A stretch of DNA of 64,000 nt, from positions 1,178,001 to 1,242,000 of the forward strand of contig NZ_JADLQL010000002.1 of assembly GCF_015477805.1 (NCBI RefSeq). Reading direction: 5' to 3'. The position numbers and the translations under genes were made by a program. The notes under the pieces are model-generated. The model worked only from the letters and a program-made list of their open reading frames with translations. It did not search any database and was not told the DNA's origin. This DNA is from Nocardia flavorosea. GTDB lineage: Bacteria > Actinomycetota > Actinomycetes > Mycobacteriales > Mycobacteriaceae. Position 1 is the first letter of the stretch, and the number at the start of each line of letters is the position of its first letter. Positions 46,252 to 54,279 of this stretch are shown here, in pieces.

Positions 46252-46293
46252 GGCGCTGCTGGTCTCCCTATGCCTGGAACAAGTTACATAACG

Positions 46294-46356
46294 GCATGAG
46301 CGAGTCAGGCCCGGAGGCGGTAGCGAAGCGTAACCACGCAGGGCCCTCGCTCATGC
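46294..46356. repeat. 63-bp inverted-repeat hairpin element
   Basis: GCATGAGCGAG at 46294-46304 is repeated exactly inverted at 46346-46356, and inner GGCCC/GGGCC arms extend the stem after a 3-nt bulge. It lies 3' of the GT87 gene and 43 bp upstream of the nitronate monooxygenase. It could be a terminator or a REP-like dispersed element. Confidence 0.5.
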
Positions 46357-46477
46357 TCAATGGTTGTTGCCGCGCGGCGGCTGATCCGGCCGCTGTCACC
46401 TCGCACACCCGAATGCGCCGCGTGCCAGGGGTACGGGCGGTGCGTGCGCACGGATCCGACAGGTGCCATGCCTAGAA

Positions 46478-46491
46478 TGTAACACGTTCTA
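46478..46491. promoter_or_regulatory. KstR-like operator
   Basis: TGTAACACGTTCTA fits the KstR consensus TnnAACnnGTTnnA exactly. It is also nested in a wider CTAGAA...TTCTAG inverted repeat (46473-46493). KstR represses cholesterol and lipid catabolism genes in mycobacteria, Rhodococcus and relatives. The likely target is the nitronate monooxygenase on the minus strand. The box lies 3 bp beyond the GT87 stop codon. Confidence 0.5.
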
Positions 46492-46494
46492 GTT

Positions 46495-47904
46495 TTATTG
46501 GAACCGATTCGCCGGTGCGATCGCCGGCCCGGGTTCGCCCCCGGCCACCGGCGCCTCGGCCGGTACCGCCCGCTCGCGGTGTTTGCGCGGCGGAACCTTC
46601 AGGAACAAGACGAACAGGAACACCAGCAGCGTGGCCCGGCCCCATACCCCGAAGCGCACCACCGCTTCCATCACCTCGACCGAACGCCCCGTGCCCATCG
46701 CGTAGAAATAGCGGAAAACGCCCACCCCGATCGCGATATCGGCGACGAGATAACTCCACACCACTGGCCACGGCACGGCCAGCACGACCAGGAACGGAAT
46801 CAACCACAGCGTGTACTGCGGGGAATGCACCTTGTGGAACAGCAGGAATCCACACAGCATCGCCGCGCTGACACCGATCCACGGATACACGCCCGTTTCG
46901 AGATATCGGCGGCGCCCGATCCACAACGCCGCCACGAACGAGGCGACGATCAACATCGGCGACGCGATCGCCACGGTATCGGCGAATGCCGCCATACCGA
47001 CCCGATCGGTGCCGAACAACGGCCGCAGCCCCCAGAACCAGATCGAGTTCGTGGTGATATCGGCCTGGCGCTGCTGCTGGAATTCGATCGACGCTCGCCA
47101 ACCGTCGTATCCGGCGATCGCAAAGGGCAGATTGACCACCAGTACGGTGGCCGCCGCGGCAGCACCGGTCCACAGCGCGCCCCGGATATCGAGGCGGGTT
47201 CGGCCGTTTTCCGCGGGCCCCCGGTCGCCGCCGGTCAGGACATACAGCATGAGCGGAAGTACGAATATGGCCGGATAGATCTTGAAACAGAAGCCGAGCC
47301 CGAGCAGTATCGCCGCGAATATCGCCCGCGACCGCACCGGCCACCGGTTCGGCGCCATCACCGCCATCGCCGCCACGGTCGTGCACACCACCGGCAGTTC
47401 CCAATTGTGGAATGCGTAGAGCACCAGCGGCGGCCCCACCGCCCACAGCAGCGCGGCCCGCCCGGCGATCCGGCCCAGCAGCCACGCCGTCACCAGGGCG
47501 AACGGAGCCAGCAGCAATGCCGAATGCAGTAGGAACACGGCATCGTTGTGGGCGCCCAGCGCACCGAGCCACATCAGCAGTCCGCTGAGCACCGGGTATT
47601 CCACGGCCCCGCCGATCAGCGAACCGTCGGCAGTGATACCGCCGTGGACATACGGAAAAATATGCTGATCGATATCGCGCCCCAGCCAGAGGAACTGGAT
47701 ATCGGAGTAGCAGACGCGGGAATCCTTCACGTAGTCGAACGCGATACTGCGGCCGTCGGAACGGAAAGGCGCTCCGGCACAACGTGCCTTGTTGAGAAAC
47801 GCCACCGTCAGTGTCATCGCGCACAGCCCGACCGCCGCAATCGCCGCCGTGTGCCGGGAAACGCGATCGGCCACGAACGTGCGCGCGGCCGCTCCGATCG
47901 ACAT
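46495..47904 (-). CDS. GT87-type polyprenol-dependent mannosyltransferase (Rv0051-like)
   Basis: A 469-residue membrane protein with about ten helices and a large first external loop (FRSDGRSIAFDYVKDSRVCYSDI), followed by HIFPYVHGG and AVEYPVLSGLLMWL. GFCFKIYPAIFVLPLML is the typical GT87/DUF2029 core. The Asp-containing first loop fits a GT-C glycosyltransferase that uses a polyprenyl-phosphate sugar. Its position just upstream of and divergent from rpsF matches Rv0051 of M. tuberculosis. ATG 47904 with AAGGTG upstream is preferred; the 83 codons before it are shadow sequence. Acceptor and sugar are unknown. Confidence 0.82.
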   Translation of the reverse strand: MSIGAAARTFVADRVSRHTAAIAAVGLCAMTLTVAFLNKARCAGAPFRSDGRSIAFDYVKDSRVCYSDIQFLWLGRDIDQHIFPYVHGGITADGSLIGGAVEYPVLSGLLMWLGALGAHNDAVFLLHSALLLAPFALVTAWLLGRIAGRAALLWAVGPPLVLYAFHNWELPVVCTTVAAMAVMAPNRWPVRSRAIFAAILLGLGFCFKIYPAIFVLPLMLYVLTGGDRGPAENGRTRLDIRGALWTGAAAAATVLVVNLPFAIAGYDGWRASIEFQQQRQADITTNSIWFWGLRPLFGTDRVGMAAFADTVAIASPMLIVASFVAALWIGRRRYLETGVYPWIGVSAAMLCGFLLFHKVHSPQYTLWLIPFLVVLAVPWPVVWSYLVADIAIGVGVFRYFYAMGTGRSVEVMEAVVRFGVWGRATLLVFLFVLFLKVPPRKHRERAVPAEAPVAGGEPGPAIAPANRFQ

Positions 47905-48197
47905 ACCGATCACCTTAGTGGTCGCCGGTGCGGGAAAGAGCGGCCGAGAACCGGCCCCGGGACCCGCGGCACGGGCAGTGAACCTGGTCGAGCCCGGCCC
48001 TACCGGCCGGGGAATTCCACTTCTTTCCCGGTACCGGGAAATCGCCTTCCACGGCGTCCGGAGTACCGCTGCACAGTCCGCCGGATCGATTTCGTGGTGA
48101 CCGGTCCCCTCAGGTACTCTTGCCCGGTTGCTGACGCGACGACCTCCTGCCACGGACCGTCCGTGGCCGAATCCAGACCACAGGAGGTGATTGGTTC

Positions 48198-48485
48198 GTG
48201 CGTCATTACGAAGTGATGGTCATCCTCGATCCGAGCATGGACGAGCGCACCGTCGGGCCGTCCCTGGAAAATATGCTCAACGTTGTCCGCACCGAGGGCG
48301 GGAAAATCGACAAGGTCGATATCTGGGGCCGTAAGCGTCTCGCCTACGAGATCCGCAAACAGGCCGAAGGCATCTACGCGGTCATCGATCTGACCGCCGA
48401 GCCCGCCACGGTGAGCGAACTCGACCGCCAGCTGGGCCTCAACGAGCAGGTGCTGCGCACCAAGGTTCTGCGCAACGAAAAGTAG
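48198..48485 (+). CDS. rpsF: 30S ribosomal protein S6
   Basis: A 95-residue S6: [19 protein letters not shown] at the start, [19 protein letters not shown] in the centre and [12 protein letters not shown] at the end. It binds 16S rRNA together with S18 in the platform of the small subunit. GTG 48198 is preceded by CAGGAGGTGATTGG, a strong ribosome-binding site. It is the first gene of rpsF-ssb-rpsR-rplI, an operon conserved across bacteria. Its promoter should lie in the 290 bp between it and the divergent GT87 gene. Confidence 0.97.
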   Translation: MRHYEVMVILDPSMDERTVGPSLENMLNVVRTEGGKIDKVDIWGRKRLAYEIRKQAEGIYAVIDLTAEPATVSELDRQLGLNEQVLRTKVLRNEK

Positions 48486-48581
48486 TTCCGGCGGTACCGC
48501 GGTTTCGTCGGAGTCTGTCTCTAGGCTCTAGCGCAAACAGCGAGTGCACTCGGACTGCACACCGAGCAGGAGGAACCCACC

Positions 48582-49124
48582 ATGGCAGCAGGCGATACCG
48601 TCATCACGGTCATCGGAAATCTGACGGCCGATCCCGAGCTTCGATTCACGCCCGCGGGCGCGGCAGTGGCGAATTTCACCGTCGCCTCCACGCCCCGCAT
48701 CTTCGACCGGAACACCAACGAGTGGAAAGACGGCGAGGCACTGTTCCTGCGGTGCAATATCTGGCGCGACGCGGCGGAGAATGTCGCCGAAAGTCTGACC
48801 AGAGGCTCCCGGGTGATCGTCAGCGGACGGCTCAAGCAGCGCTCCTACGAAACCCGCGAGGGTGAGAAGCGTACGGTCGTCGAGCTCGAGGTCGACGAGG
48901 TCGGCCCCTCGCTGAAATACGCCACGGCCAAGGTCAACAAGACCAGCCGCGGCGGTGGCGGTGGTGGATTCGGTTCCAACAGCGGTGGTGGTGGAAACTA
49001 CAACGCCGGCAACAGCGGCGGTGGACGGTCCGATCAGGGCGCAGCGGAAGACCCGTGGGGTAGCGCGCCCGCGGCCGGCTCCTTCGGGGGCGGCGGCCGG
49101 ATGGACGATGAACCGCCGTTCTGA
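48582..49124 (+). CDS. ssb: Single-stranded DNA-binding protein
   Basis: A 180-residue SSB. The N-terminal OB fold (about 1-115) has [38 protein letters not shown] and [21 protein letters not shown] Gly/Asn-rich flexible tail ([15 protein letters not shown]) follows, ending in the acidic protein-interaction tip MDDEPPF. The protein covers single-stranded DNA during replication and repair. AGGAGGAACCC precedes ATG 48582. It lies 96 bp after rpsF and 55 bp before rpsR. Confidence 0.96.
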   Translation: MAAGDTVITVIGNLTADPELRFTPAGAAVANFTVASTPRIFDRNTNEWKDGEALFLRCNIWRDAAENVAESLTRGSRVIVSGRLKQRSYETREGEKRTVVELEVDEVGPSLKYATAKVNKTSRGGGGGGFGSNSGGGGNYNAGNSGGGRSDQGAAEDPWGSAPAAGSFGGGGRMDDEPPF

Positions 49125-49179
49125 GACGGCCCGCATCGACCCGCGTCGGCGGGTCACCAAGAAAACGGAGTGAACGAAA

Positions 49180-49431
49180 ATGGCCAAGGCACCGGCGCGC
49201 GAAAAGGTGCTCAAGAAGAAGGCTTGCACTTTCTGCAAAGAAAGCAAGACCGGTACCGTCAATATCGACTACAAGGATGCGCCGCTGCTGCGCAAGTACG
49301 TCAGTGAGCGCGGCAAGATCCGTGCCCGCCGGGTTACCGGCAACTGCGTGCAGCATCAGCGCGATATCGCCATCGCGGTGAAGAACTCGCGTGAGATGGC
49401 GCTGCTGCCCTACGTTTCGACGGCTCGCTGA
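49180..49431 (+). CDS. rpsR: 30S ribosomal protein S18 (Cys-containing form)
   Basis: An 83-residue S18: [14 protein letters not shown], then [13 protein letters not shown] [19 protein letters not shown] and [22 protein letters not shown]. The CxxC plus a later Cys mark the zinc-binding C+ form. Mycobacteria also have a C- form used during zinc limitation, but no such copy is in this window. AACGGAGTG lies upstream of ATG 49180. It forms the S6-S18 pair on the 30S platform. Confidence 0.96.
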   Translation: MAKAPAREKVLKKKACTFCKESKTGTVNIDYKDAPLLRKYVSERGKIRARRVTGNCVQHQRDIAIAVKNSREMALLPYVSTAR

Positions 49432-49449
49432 GAAAGGTCGGTCAAGCAT

Positions 49450-49905
49450 ATGAAGCTCATCCTGACTGCCGACGTCGACAATCTCGGCGTTCCCGGCGAC
49501 ACTGTCGAGGTCAAGGACGGCTACGGCCGTAACTACCTGCTGCCCCGTGGGCTGGCGATCGTCGCCACCCGTGGTGCCCAGAAGCAGGTCGACGGAATCC
49601 GCCGGGCCCAGGAGGCCCGCCGGGTGCGTGACCTCGGCCATGCCGGCGAACTGAAGCAGGCGATCGAGAACCTCGAGTCGGTTTCCCTGTCGGTCAAGAC
49701 CGCCGGCACCGGCAAACTGTTCGGTTCGGTCACTCAGTCCGATGTCGCCGCGGCGATCAAATCGGCCGGCGGGCCGGTGCTGGACAAGCGCAGCATCGAA
49801 CTGCCGAAGTCGCATATCAAGGCCACCGGTAAGCATCAGGTCACGGTGCACCTGCACCCTGATGTCGCCGCGAAGTTCGTCTTGGAGGTCGTGGCCGCGG
49901 GCTGA
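49450..49905 (+). CDS. rplI: 50S ribosomal protein L9
   Basis: A 151-residue L9 with the N-terminal signature [20 protein letters not shown] and [14 protein letters not shown], a long connecting helix, and a C-terminal domain with [16 protein letters not shown] and [16 protein letters not shown]. It binds 23S rRNA near the L1 stalk. GAAAGGTCGG stands before ATG 49450. It is the last gene of the operon; a near-perfect hairpin with a T-run follows. Confidence 0.97.
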   Translation: MKLILTADVDNLGVPGDTVEVKDGYGRNYLLPRGLAIVATRGAQKQVDGIRRAQEARRVRDLGHAGELKQAIENLESVSLSVKTAGTGKLFGSVTQSDVAAAIKSAGGPVLDKRSIELPKSHIKATGKHQVTVHLHPDVAAKFVLEVVAAG

Positions 49906-49926
49906 CCGCGGTTATCGACACGCTCT

Positions 49927-49972
49927 GACCGGGGACCACGCAGTCGCGTGGTCTCCGGTCGGTGTCTCTTTT
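49927..49972 (+). terminator. Terminator of the rpsF-ssb-rpsR-rplI operon
   Basis: A 15-bp stem (49927-49941 with 49946-49960, one G-T pair) closes on a 4-nt loop and is followed within ten bases by CTCTTTT. This is the only hairpin I found in the window with a recognisable T-run. Confidence 0.75.
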
Positions 49973-50060
49973 CGGGGGAGATAGCCAGCTGTTTGCTGAA
50001 TCTGTTGGCGGATAGCCGCCGACGGCCGCGTCGTCGCGGTCCCTCTTCGGTGTGTCCGCG

Positions 50061-50358
50061 TTATCCACAGGGTGTGGATCCTGTGGATCAATGACAAAAC
50101 CAACCGGACGTATTGTGACCCAGCTCATAACTGTTCGTCTGTCTGTCAACTCAACACGCCCGGATGTTCAACAACCCCGACACGCCGAGGCTTTGTTTAT
50201 CCACACAGTGTTGATGGCGGAAACCCTGGTCTAGCTGGGTATTTTCCCGTTCTGACCTGCGTTTTCCCCAGGTTGTCCACAGGTAGTACACAACAATGGG
50301 TGAACTATCCCCAGGTTATCCACAGTTCTATCCACAGGGCTGTTTGGCATGTGGATAG
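50061..50358. promoter_or_regulatory. Cluster of DnaA boxes upstream of dnaB
   Basis: Perfect TTATCCACA occurs at 50061-50069, 50197-50205 and 50316-50324, and perfect TTGTCCACA at 50273-50281. One-mismatch boxes lie at 50082-50090 (reverse), 50328-50336 (CTATCCACA) and 50350-50358 (reverse); weaker ones at 50073-50081 and 50305-50313. That is seven good boxes in 300 bp, in both orientations, within the 650-bp gene-free stretch 49906-50557. The stretch is visibly richer in A and T than the genes around it. dnaA and dnaN are not in the window. The cluster may regulate dnaB, titrate DnaA, or act as an origin-like site. Confidence 0.8.
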
Positions 50359-50557
50359 AACCTCGCCTAGGTTCATCGCAGCACCCCGTCGACGCTTCCG
50401 CCGGAAGCCTGCGGAACGGATCTATCCGGGCGATAGCTGGGATGTCTGGGCACTGGTCATAGACGCTTCCCGCCCCGGCGGAACTGTCGGACCCGTGCGG
50501 TAGAACCATTCGGGCACGAGGGTGCGTCCGGTCTGGAGGAGAGGACGGTCGAGTCTG

Positions 50558-53188
50558 ATGGCAGTCGTCGATGACCGCGGGCACACGGATTTCCCACCCG
50601 AGCCGCCCGGCGAGGATTTCGGGCGCCAGCCACCGCACGATATGGCCGCCGAACAGTCGGTCCTGGGCGGCATGCTGCTCAGCAAGGACGCCATCGCCGA
50701 TGTCGTCGAGGTATTGCGCTCCGGCGATTTCTACCGGCCGGCTCATCAGGCGATCTACGATGCGATCCTCGATCTCTACGGTCGGGGCGAACCGGCCGAC
50801 CCGGTCACCGTCGCCGCCGGGCTGGATCGCAGTGGCGAGCTGAAGCGTATCGGCGGCGCACCCTATCTGGTCACGCTCACCCAGACCGTTCCCACCGCCG
50901 CGAACGCCGGCTACTACGCCGAGATCGTCGCCGAGAAAGCCATCCTGCGCCGCCTGGTCGAAGCCGGGACCCGCATCGTCCAATACGGCTATGCCGGCGC
51001 CGACGGTCAGGATGTCGCCGAAGTCGTCGACCGCGCCCAGGCCGAGGTCTACGAGGTCACCGAACGTCGGACCTCCGAAGATTTCCTCCCGCTGGAAGAC
51101 CTCCTCCAGCCCACCATGGACGAAATCGACTCCATCGCCTCCCGCGGCGGTATCTCCCTCGGCGTCCCCACCGGCTTCTCCGAACTCGACGAGCTCACCA
51201 ACGGCCTGCATCCCGGGCAGATGATCATCGTCGCGGCCAGGCCGGGTGTGGGTAAGGCGCTGGCGCTGGACACGCCCCTGCCGACCCCGACGGGCTGGAC
51301 CACCATGGGCGAGATTCAGGCGGGGGACGAACTCATCGACGCTGAAGGCCGGCCCACCCGGGTTGTCGCGGCGACCGAAGTGATGGTCGATCGGCCCTGC
51401 TACGAGGTCGAGTTCTCCGATGGCACCGTGATCGTTGCCGACGAACAGCATCTGTGGCTGACCGAAACGCGAGCGTCGCGACGTTGCGCACAACAGGCGG
51501 CCGACGGTCGCAACCGACAACGTAACCAGCGCACTTTCGCAGAGGTCCGGACCACCGGCGAGATCGCGGCCACACTCCGATGCGCAACGGCCGACCGCAG
51601 ACTGAACCACTCGGTGACCAACTCCGAGCCATTGCAGCTACCCGAGCGGGATTTCCTCGTCCCGCCGTACACACTCGGTGCCTGGCTGGGGGACGGTACG
51701 ACAGCTGCCGCGCAGATCACCTCTGCCGATCCTGAGATCATTGCCCGTATAGAGGGGGAAGGAATCGTTGCGGTGCCGTCCCCCACGGCGAAAATCCGCT
51801 ATCAATTGCGTCTGCCGGACGACGAGCCGATATCTGAGCGAGTCTGCATCGTATGCGGCACGTCCTTCGTACCGTTCACCAGCGAGGTCTGGACCTGCGG
51901 CCGTTCGTGCGGTGGCCGAGTACGGTTCGTTTCCGCGCCGGTGGCTGCGCCGACCTGCCCTCGCTGTGGCGGCCCGTCGATAGGTCTGCGGATGTGCCAG
52001 GAGTGCCGCAACCGAGTGGGCAGCCTTCAAGCGCGTCTTCGTACGATCGGCGTACTCGGCTCCAAACACATCCCCATGGAGTATCAGCGGTCATCGGAAG
52101 CCCAGCGCCGCGCTCTGCTGGCCGGGCTGCTCGATACGGACGGGACGGTGACCCAGAGTGGTTGCGTTCAGTTTTCCGTCACCGACGAGCGGTTGTTCTT
52201 CGACGTTCGCGAGCTCGTGGTCGGCCTCGGCTACAGTTGTGGCGTTTCGACAAAATCTGTCGCCGGCCGAAATCCGCAGCGGTCTATTGCGTACACACTC
52301 ACTTTTTCCACCGACGATGTCGTATTCGGGCTTTATCGGAAGGCAGCACTGCACAAGGAACGGTGTGCGGGCCGCGAGTCGCGAGCTGACTCGAGGTTCA
52401 TCGTCGATGTCCGCCGGGTCGATTCGGTTCCGGTCCGATGTGTCGAGGTGGACAACGGTGCACACATGTACCTGGCCGGACGATCCATGATCCCGACCCA
52501 CAATTCGACGCTGGGAATGGACTTCATGCGCAGTTGCTCGATTCGGCACGGGCTGGCGAGTGTGATCTTCTCGCTGGAGATGAGCCGGACCGAGATCGTT
52601 ATGCGTCTGCTCTCGGCGGAGGCGAAGATCAAGCTCGGGGATATGCGGTCCGGGCGGATGAGCGACGACGACTGGACGAAGCTGGCGCGGCGGATGAGTG
52701 AGATCAGTGAGGCGCCGCTGTTCGTGGATGATTCACCGAACCTGACGATGATGGAGATCCGGGCGAAGGCGCGGCGGCTCAAACAGCGGCACGATCTGAA
52801 GCTCGTTGTGGTGGATTACCTCCAGTTGATGACGTCCGGTAAGAAGGTCGAATCGCGGCAACAAGAAGTTTCCGAGTTCTCGCGACATCTCAAACTTCTG
52901 GCCAAAGAACTCGAAGTTCCGGTAGTCGCGATCAGCCAGTTGAACCGCGGGCCCGAACAGCGCACGGATAAGCGTCCACAGGTGTCTGACCTGCGCGAAA
53001 GTGGTTCGCTCGAGCAGGATGCGGACATGGTTATCCTGTTGCACCGGCCGGACGCTTTCGAACGCGACGACCCGCGCGGCGGCGAAGCCGACCTCATCCT
53101 CGGCAAACACCGTAACGGGCCGACTGCGACCATCACCGTCGCACACCAGCTCCACCTGTCCAGGTTCGTCGATATGGCACGGGGCTGA
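50558..53188 (+). CDS. dnaB: Replicative DNA helicase DnaB with an intein in the P-loop
   Basis: An 876-residue precursor. Removing the intein leaves a 460-residue DnaB: an N-terminal primase-binding domain (AAEQSVLGGMLLSKDAIADV), a linker and a RecA-like motor. Walker A is split as ARPGVGK, then the intein, then STLGMDF. Walker B region is LKLVVVDYLQLM, and VVAISQLNRGPEQR and DLRESGSLEQDADMVILLHRP complete the core. The second site used by inteins in mycobacteria, after LRESG, is empty. ATG 50558 gives MAVVDDRGH, close to the mycobacterial start; GGAGGAGAGG lies upstream. A DnaA-box cluster fills the region before the gene. Splicing is needed to form a working ATPase. Confidence 0.95.
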   Translation: MAVVDDRGHTDFPPEPPGEDFGRQPPHDMAAEQSVLGGMLLSKDAIADVVEVLRSGDFYRPAHQAIYDAILDLYGRGEPADPVTVAAGLDRSGELKRIGGAPYLVTLTQTVPTAANAGYYAEIVAEKAILRRLVEAGTRIVQYGYAGADGQDVAEVVDRAQAEVYEVTERRTSEDFLPLEDLLQPTMDEIDSIASRGGISLGVPTGFSELDELTNGLHPGQMIIVAARPGVGKALALDTPLPTPTGWTTMGEIQAGDELIDAEGRPTRVVAATEVMVDRPCYEVEFSDGTVIVADEQHLWLTETRASRRCAQQAADGRNRQRNQRTFAEVRTTGEIAATLRCATADRRLNHSVTNSEPLQLPERDFLVPPYTLGAWLGDGTTAAAQITSADPEIIARIEGEGIVAVPSPTAKIRYQLRLPDDEPISERVCIVCGTSFVPFTSEVWTCGRSCGGRVRFVSAPVAAPTCPRCGGPSIGLRMCQECRNRVGSLQARLRTIGVLGSKHIPMEYQRSSEAQRRALLAGLLDTDGTVTQSGCVQFSVTDERLFFDVRELVVGLGYSCGVSTKSVAGRNPQRSIAYTLTFSTDDVVFGLYRKAALHKERCAGRESRADSRFIVDVRRVDSVPVRCVEVDNGAHMYLAGRSMIPTHNSTLGMDFMRSCSIRHGLASVIFSLEMSRTEIVMRLLSAEAKIKLGDMRSGRMSDDDWTKLARRMSEISEAPLFVDDSPNLTMMEIRAKARRLKQRHDLKLVVVDYLQLMTSGKKVESRQQEVSEFSRHLKLLAKELEVPVVAISQLNRGPEQRTDKRPQVSDLRESGSLEQDADMVILLHRPDAFERDDPRGGEADLILGKHRNGPTATITVAHQLHLSRFVDMARG
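51257..52504 (+). mobile_element. Class 3 intein with LAGLIDADG endonuclease and zinc-ribbon motifs
   Basis: A 416-residue in-frame intein between GVGK and STLG. It starts with Ala (ALALDTPLP), not Cys or Ser, and carries the W-C-T residues of class 3 inteins: Trp67 in DEQHLWLTE (block B), Cys395 in PVRCVEVDNGAH (block F) and Thr414 in the terminal IPTHN (block G). The +1 residue is Ser. The endonuclease part has two LAGLIDADG-like motifs, LGAWLGDGTT (about 140) and LLAGLLDTDGTV (about 288). Between them are two Cys sets: C197xxC200 with C214xxxC218, and C234xxC237 with C247xxC250, which look like zinc ribbons. Coding throughout is intact, so splicing and homing may be active. Confidence 0.9.
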
Positions 53189-53202
53189 CGGGCTCGCGTG
53201 GG

Positions 53203-53631
53203 TCAATCGCCATGGCCTCGGCAGGCACTGTCGAGGCCGGCCGCGCGTAGCTGTTGTTGCAGTTCGCGATCGTTCAAGGTGGCGAGATAGGCGTTGTAGC
53301 GGGTGGTTGCGTGGTCGGTTTCCGGGATCGTGCTGATGCGAGCGGGGAGCAGCCCGGGCGGCAGTTCCCGGTTCGCCAGGGTTTCGAGACGAGCAGCCGT
53401 GGTGTGTGCGGATCCGGTAGCTGCTCGTGTAAGTCGTCGCCAGGTCAGGCCGGCGACGAACAGGAATGCGCCGAATACCGGCCACAGCAGCACGTAGCCG
53501 GCGTTGTGGTCGATACCGACGGAGCTCTCGAGTCGGGACCACTGCCACCCGCCTATCGCAACGCACCCGATCGCTGCCGAGGTCAGGGCGCCCCACAGCG
53601 CCACCGCTGCTGCTGAGGGACGTTTCGCCAC
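53203..53631 (-). CDS. Two-helix membrane protein of unknown function
   Basis: A 142-residue protein with hydrophobic segments at about 8-28 (AVALWGALTSAAIGCVAIGGW) and 44-63 (YVLLWPVFGAFLFVAGLTW). A cytoplasmic-looking C-terminal half follows, with LANRELPPGLLPARI and TLNDRELQQQLRAAG. I do not recognise the family. The start is GTG 53631; GGAGAG lies only two bases before it, unusually close. It converges on dnaB, with 14 bp between the stops, and is divergent from the copper-chaperone gene. The shared upstream region holds a TACTACA-N3-TGTAGCA palindrome. Confidence 0.65.
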   Translation of the reverse strand: MAKRPSAAAVALWGALTSAAIGCVAIGGWQWSRLESSVGIDHNAGYVLLWPVFGAFLFVAGLTWRRLTRAATGSAHTTAARLETLANRELPPGLLPARISTIPETDHATTRYNAYLATLNDRELQQQLRAAGLDSACRGHGD

Positions 53632-53641
53632 CTCTCCTTTT

Positions 53642-53658
53642 TACTACAACCTGTAGCA
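53642..53658. promoter_or_regulatory. BlaI/CopY-like palindrome
   Basis: TACTACA-ACC-TGTAGCA is an inverted repeat with 6 of 7 paired positions. It resembles BlaI/CopY-family operators (TACA...TGTA). It lies 11 bp upstream of the minus-strand membrane gene and 60 bp from the CsoR-like site. No BlaI or CopY regulator is encoded in the window. Confidence 0.4.
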
Positions 53659-53718
53659 GGTCGGTGCTTGCGCCGGCTGTGTCGCCTCGGGGGCCCGGGC
53701 CGCTTGTCCGCCGTTTGC

Positions 53719-53735
53719 ATACCTAACGGGGGTAT
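53719..53735 (+). promoter_or_regulatory. CsoR/RicR-like copper operator
   Basis: ATACC-TAACGGG-GGTAT has perfect 5-bp arms and resembles the TACC...GGGGTA palindromes bound by the copper-sensing repressors CsoR and RicR. It is 86 bp before the CopZ-like gene. No csoR gene is in the window, so the regulator would be encoded elsewhere. Confidence 0.5.
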
Positions 53736-53820
53736 TGTATCTATGGAAGAGTCCCTCCCGCGGGCGGTCGTCACGAGTTCGGACGGCTCCGCGGGATTCA
53801 ACAGATCGACAGGAAACGAT

Positions 53821-54027
53821 ATGAGTACCTCGATCATCACCGTCACCGGAATGACCTGTGGCGGTTGCGCTTCCAAAGTAAAGAAGGAGGTCGGCGCCCT
53901 CGCCGGTGTGACCGGAGTCGACGCCGATCCGGCGACCGGCCGGGTCACCGTCGAGGCAGAGGGCGCGGTCGGCAGCGATGCCATCAGGAACGCTGTGGAA
54001 GCTGCCGGTTACCGAGTCGTCGCCTGA
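53821..54027 (+). CDS. copZ: CopZ-like copper chaperone (heavy-metal-associated domain)
   Basis: A 68-residue protein consisting of one HMA domain. The metal motif is TVTGMTCGGCASKVKKE (MxCxxC), and the closing AIRNAVEAAGYRVV is standard. It would carry Cu(I) in the cytoplasm to a transporter such as the copper ATPase encoded 4 kb downstream. AGGA stands seven bases before ATG 53821; an in-frame ATG at 53743 without a good ribosome-binding site would add 26 residues that are not part of the fold. A CsoR/RicR-like palindrome lies upstream. Confidence 0.88.
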   Translation: MSTSIITVTGMTCGGCASKVKKEVGALAGVTGVDADPATGRVTVEAEGAVGSDAIRNAVEAAGYRVVA

Positions 54028-54279
54028 GCAAGCCCTCAGCTGAGCTCCTCCACGCCTCGACCGAGACGTCGGGGCCGGAACGCCTCCGGTATGTGGCGCC
54101 GAGCGGTCGCCGCGTACCGGAGGTGCACTTCCCATGGCCGGTGCGTCCGGTTGGCCTGGTCACAGGTTGGCGGGTCAGGATGGGGGTGGCGAGTAGGTTG
54201 TTTTGCGGCCGTTGCGGTTTACTACGCCGATACGGCCTCGCCGCGAGAAACATTCGGGCGAAGAGAAGGAGGTGGTGCG

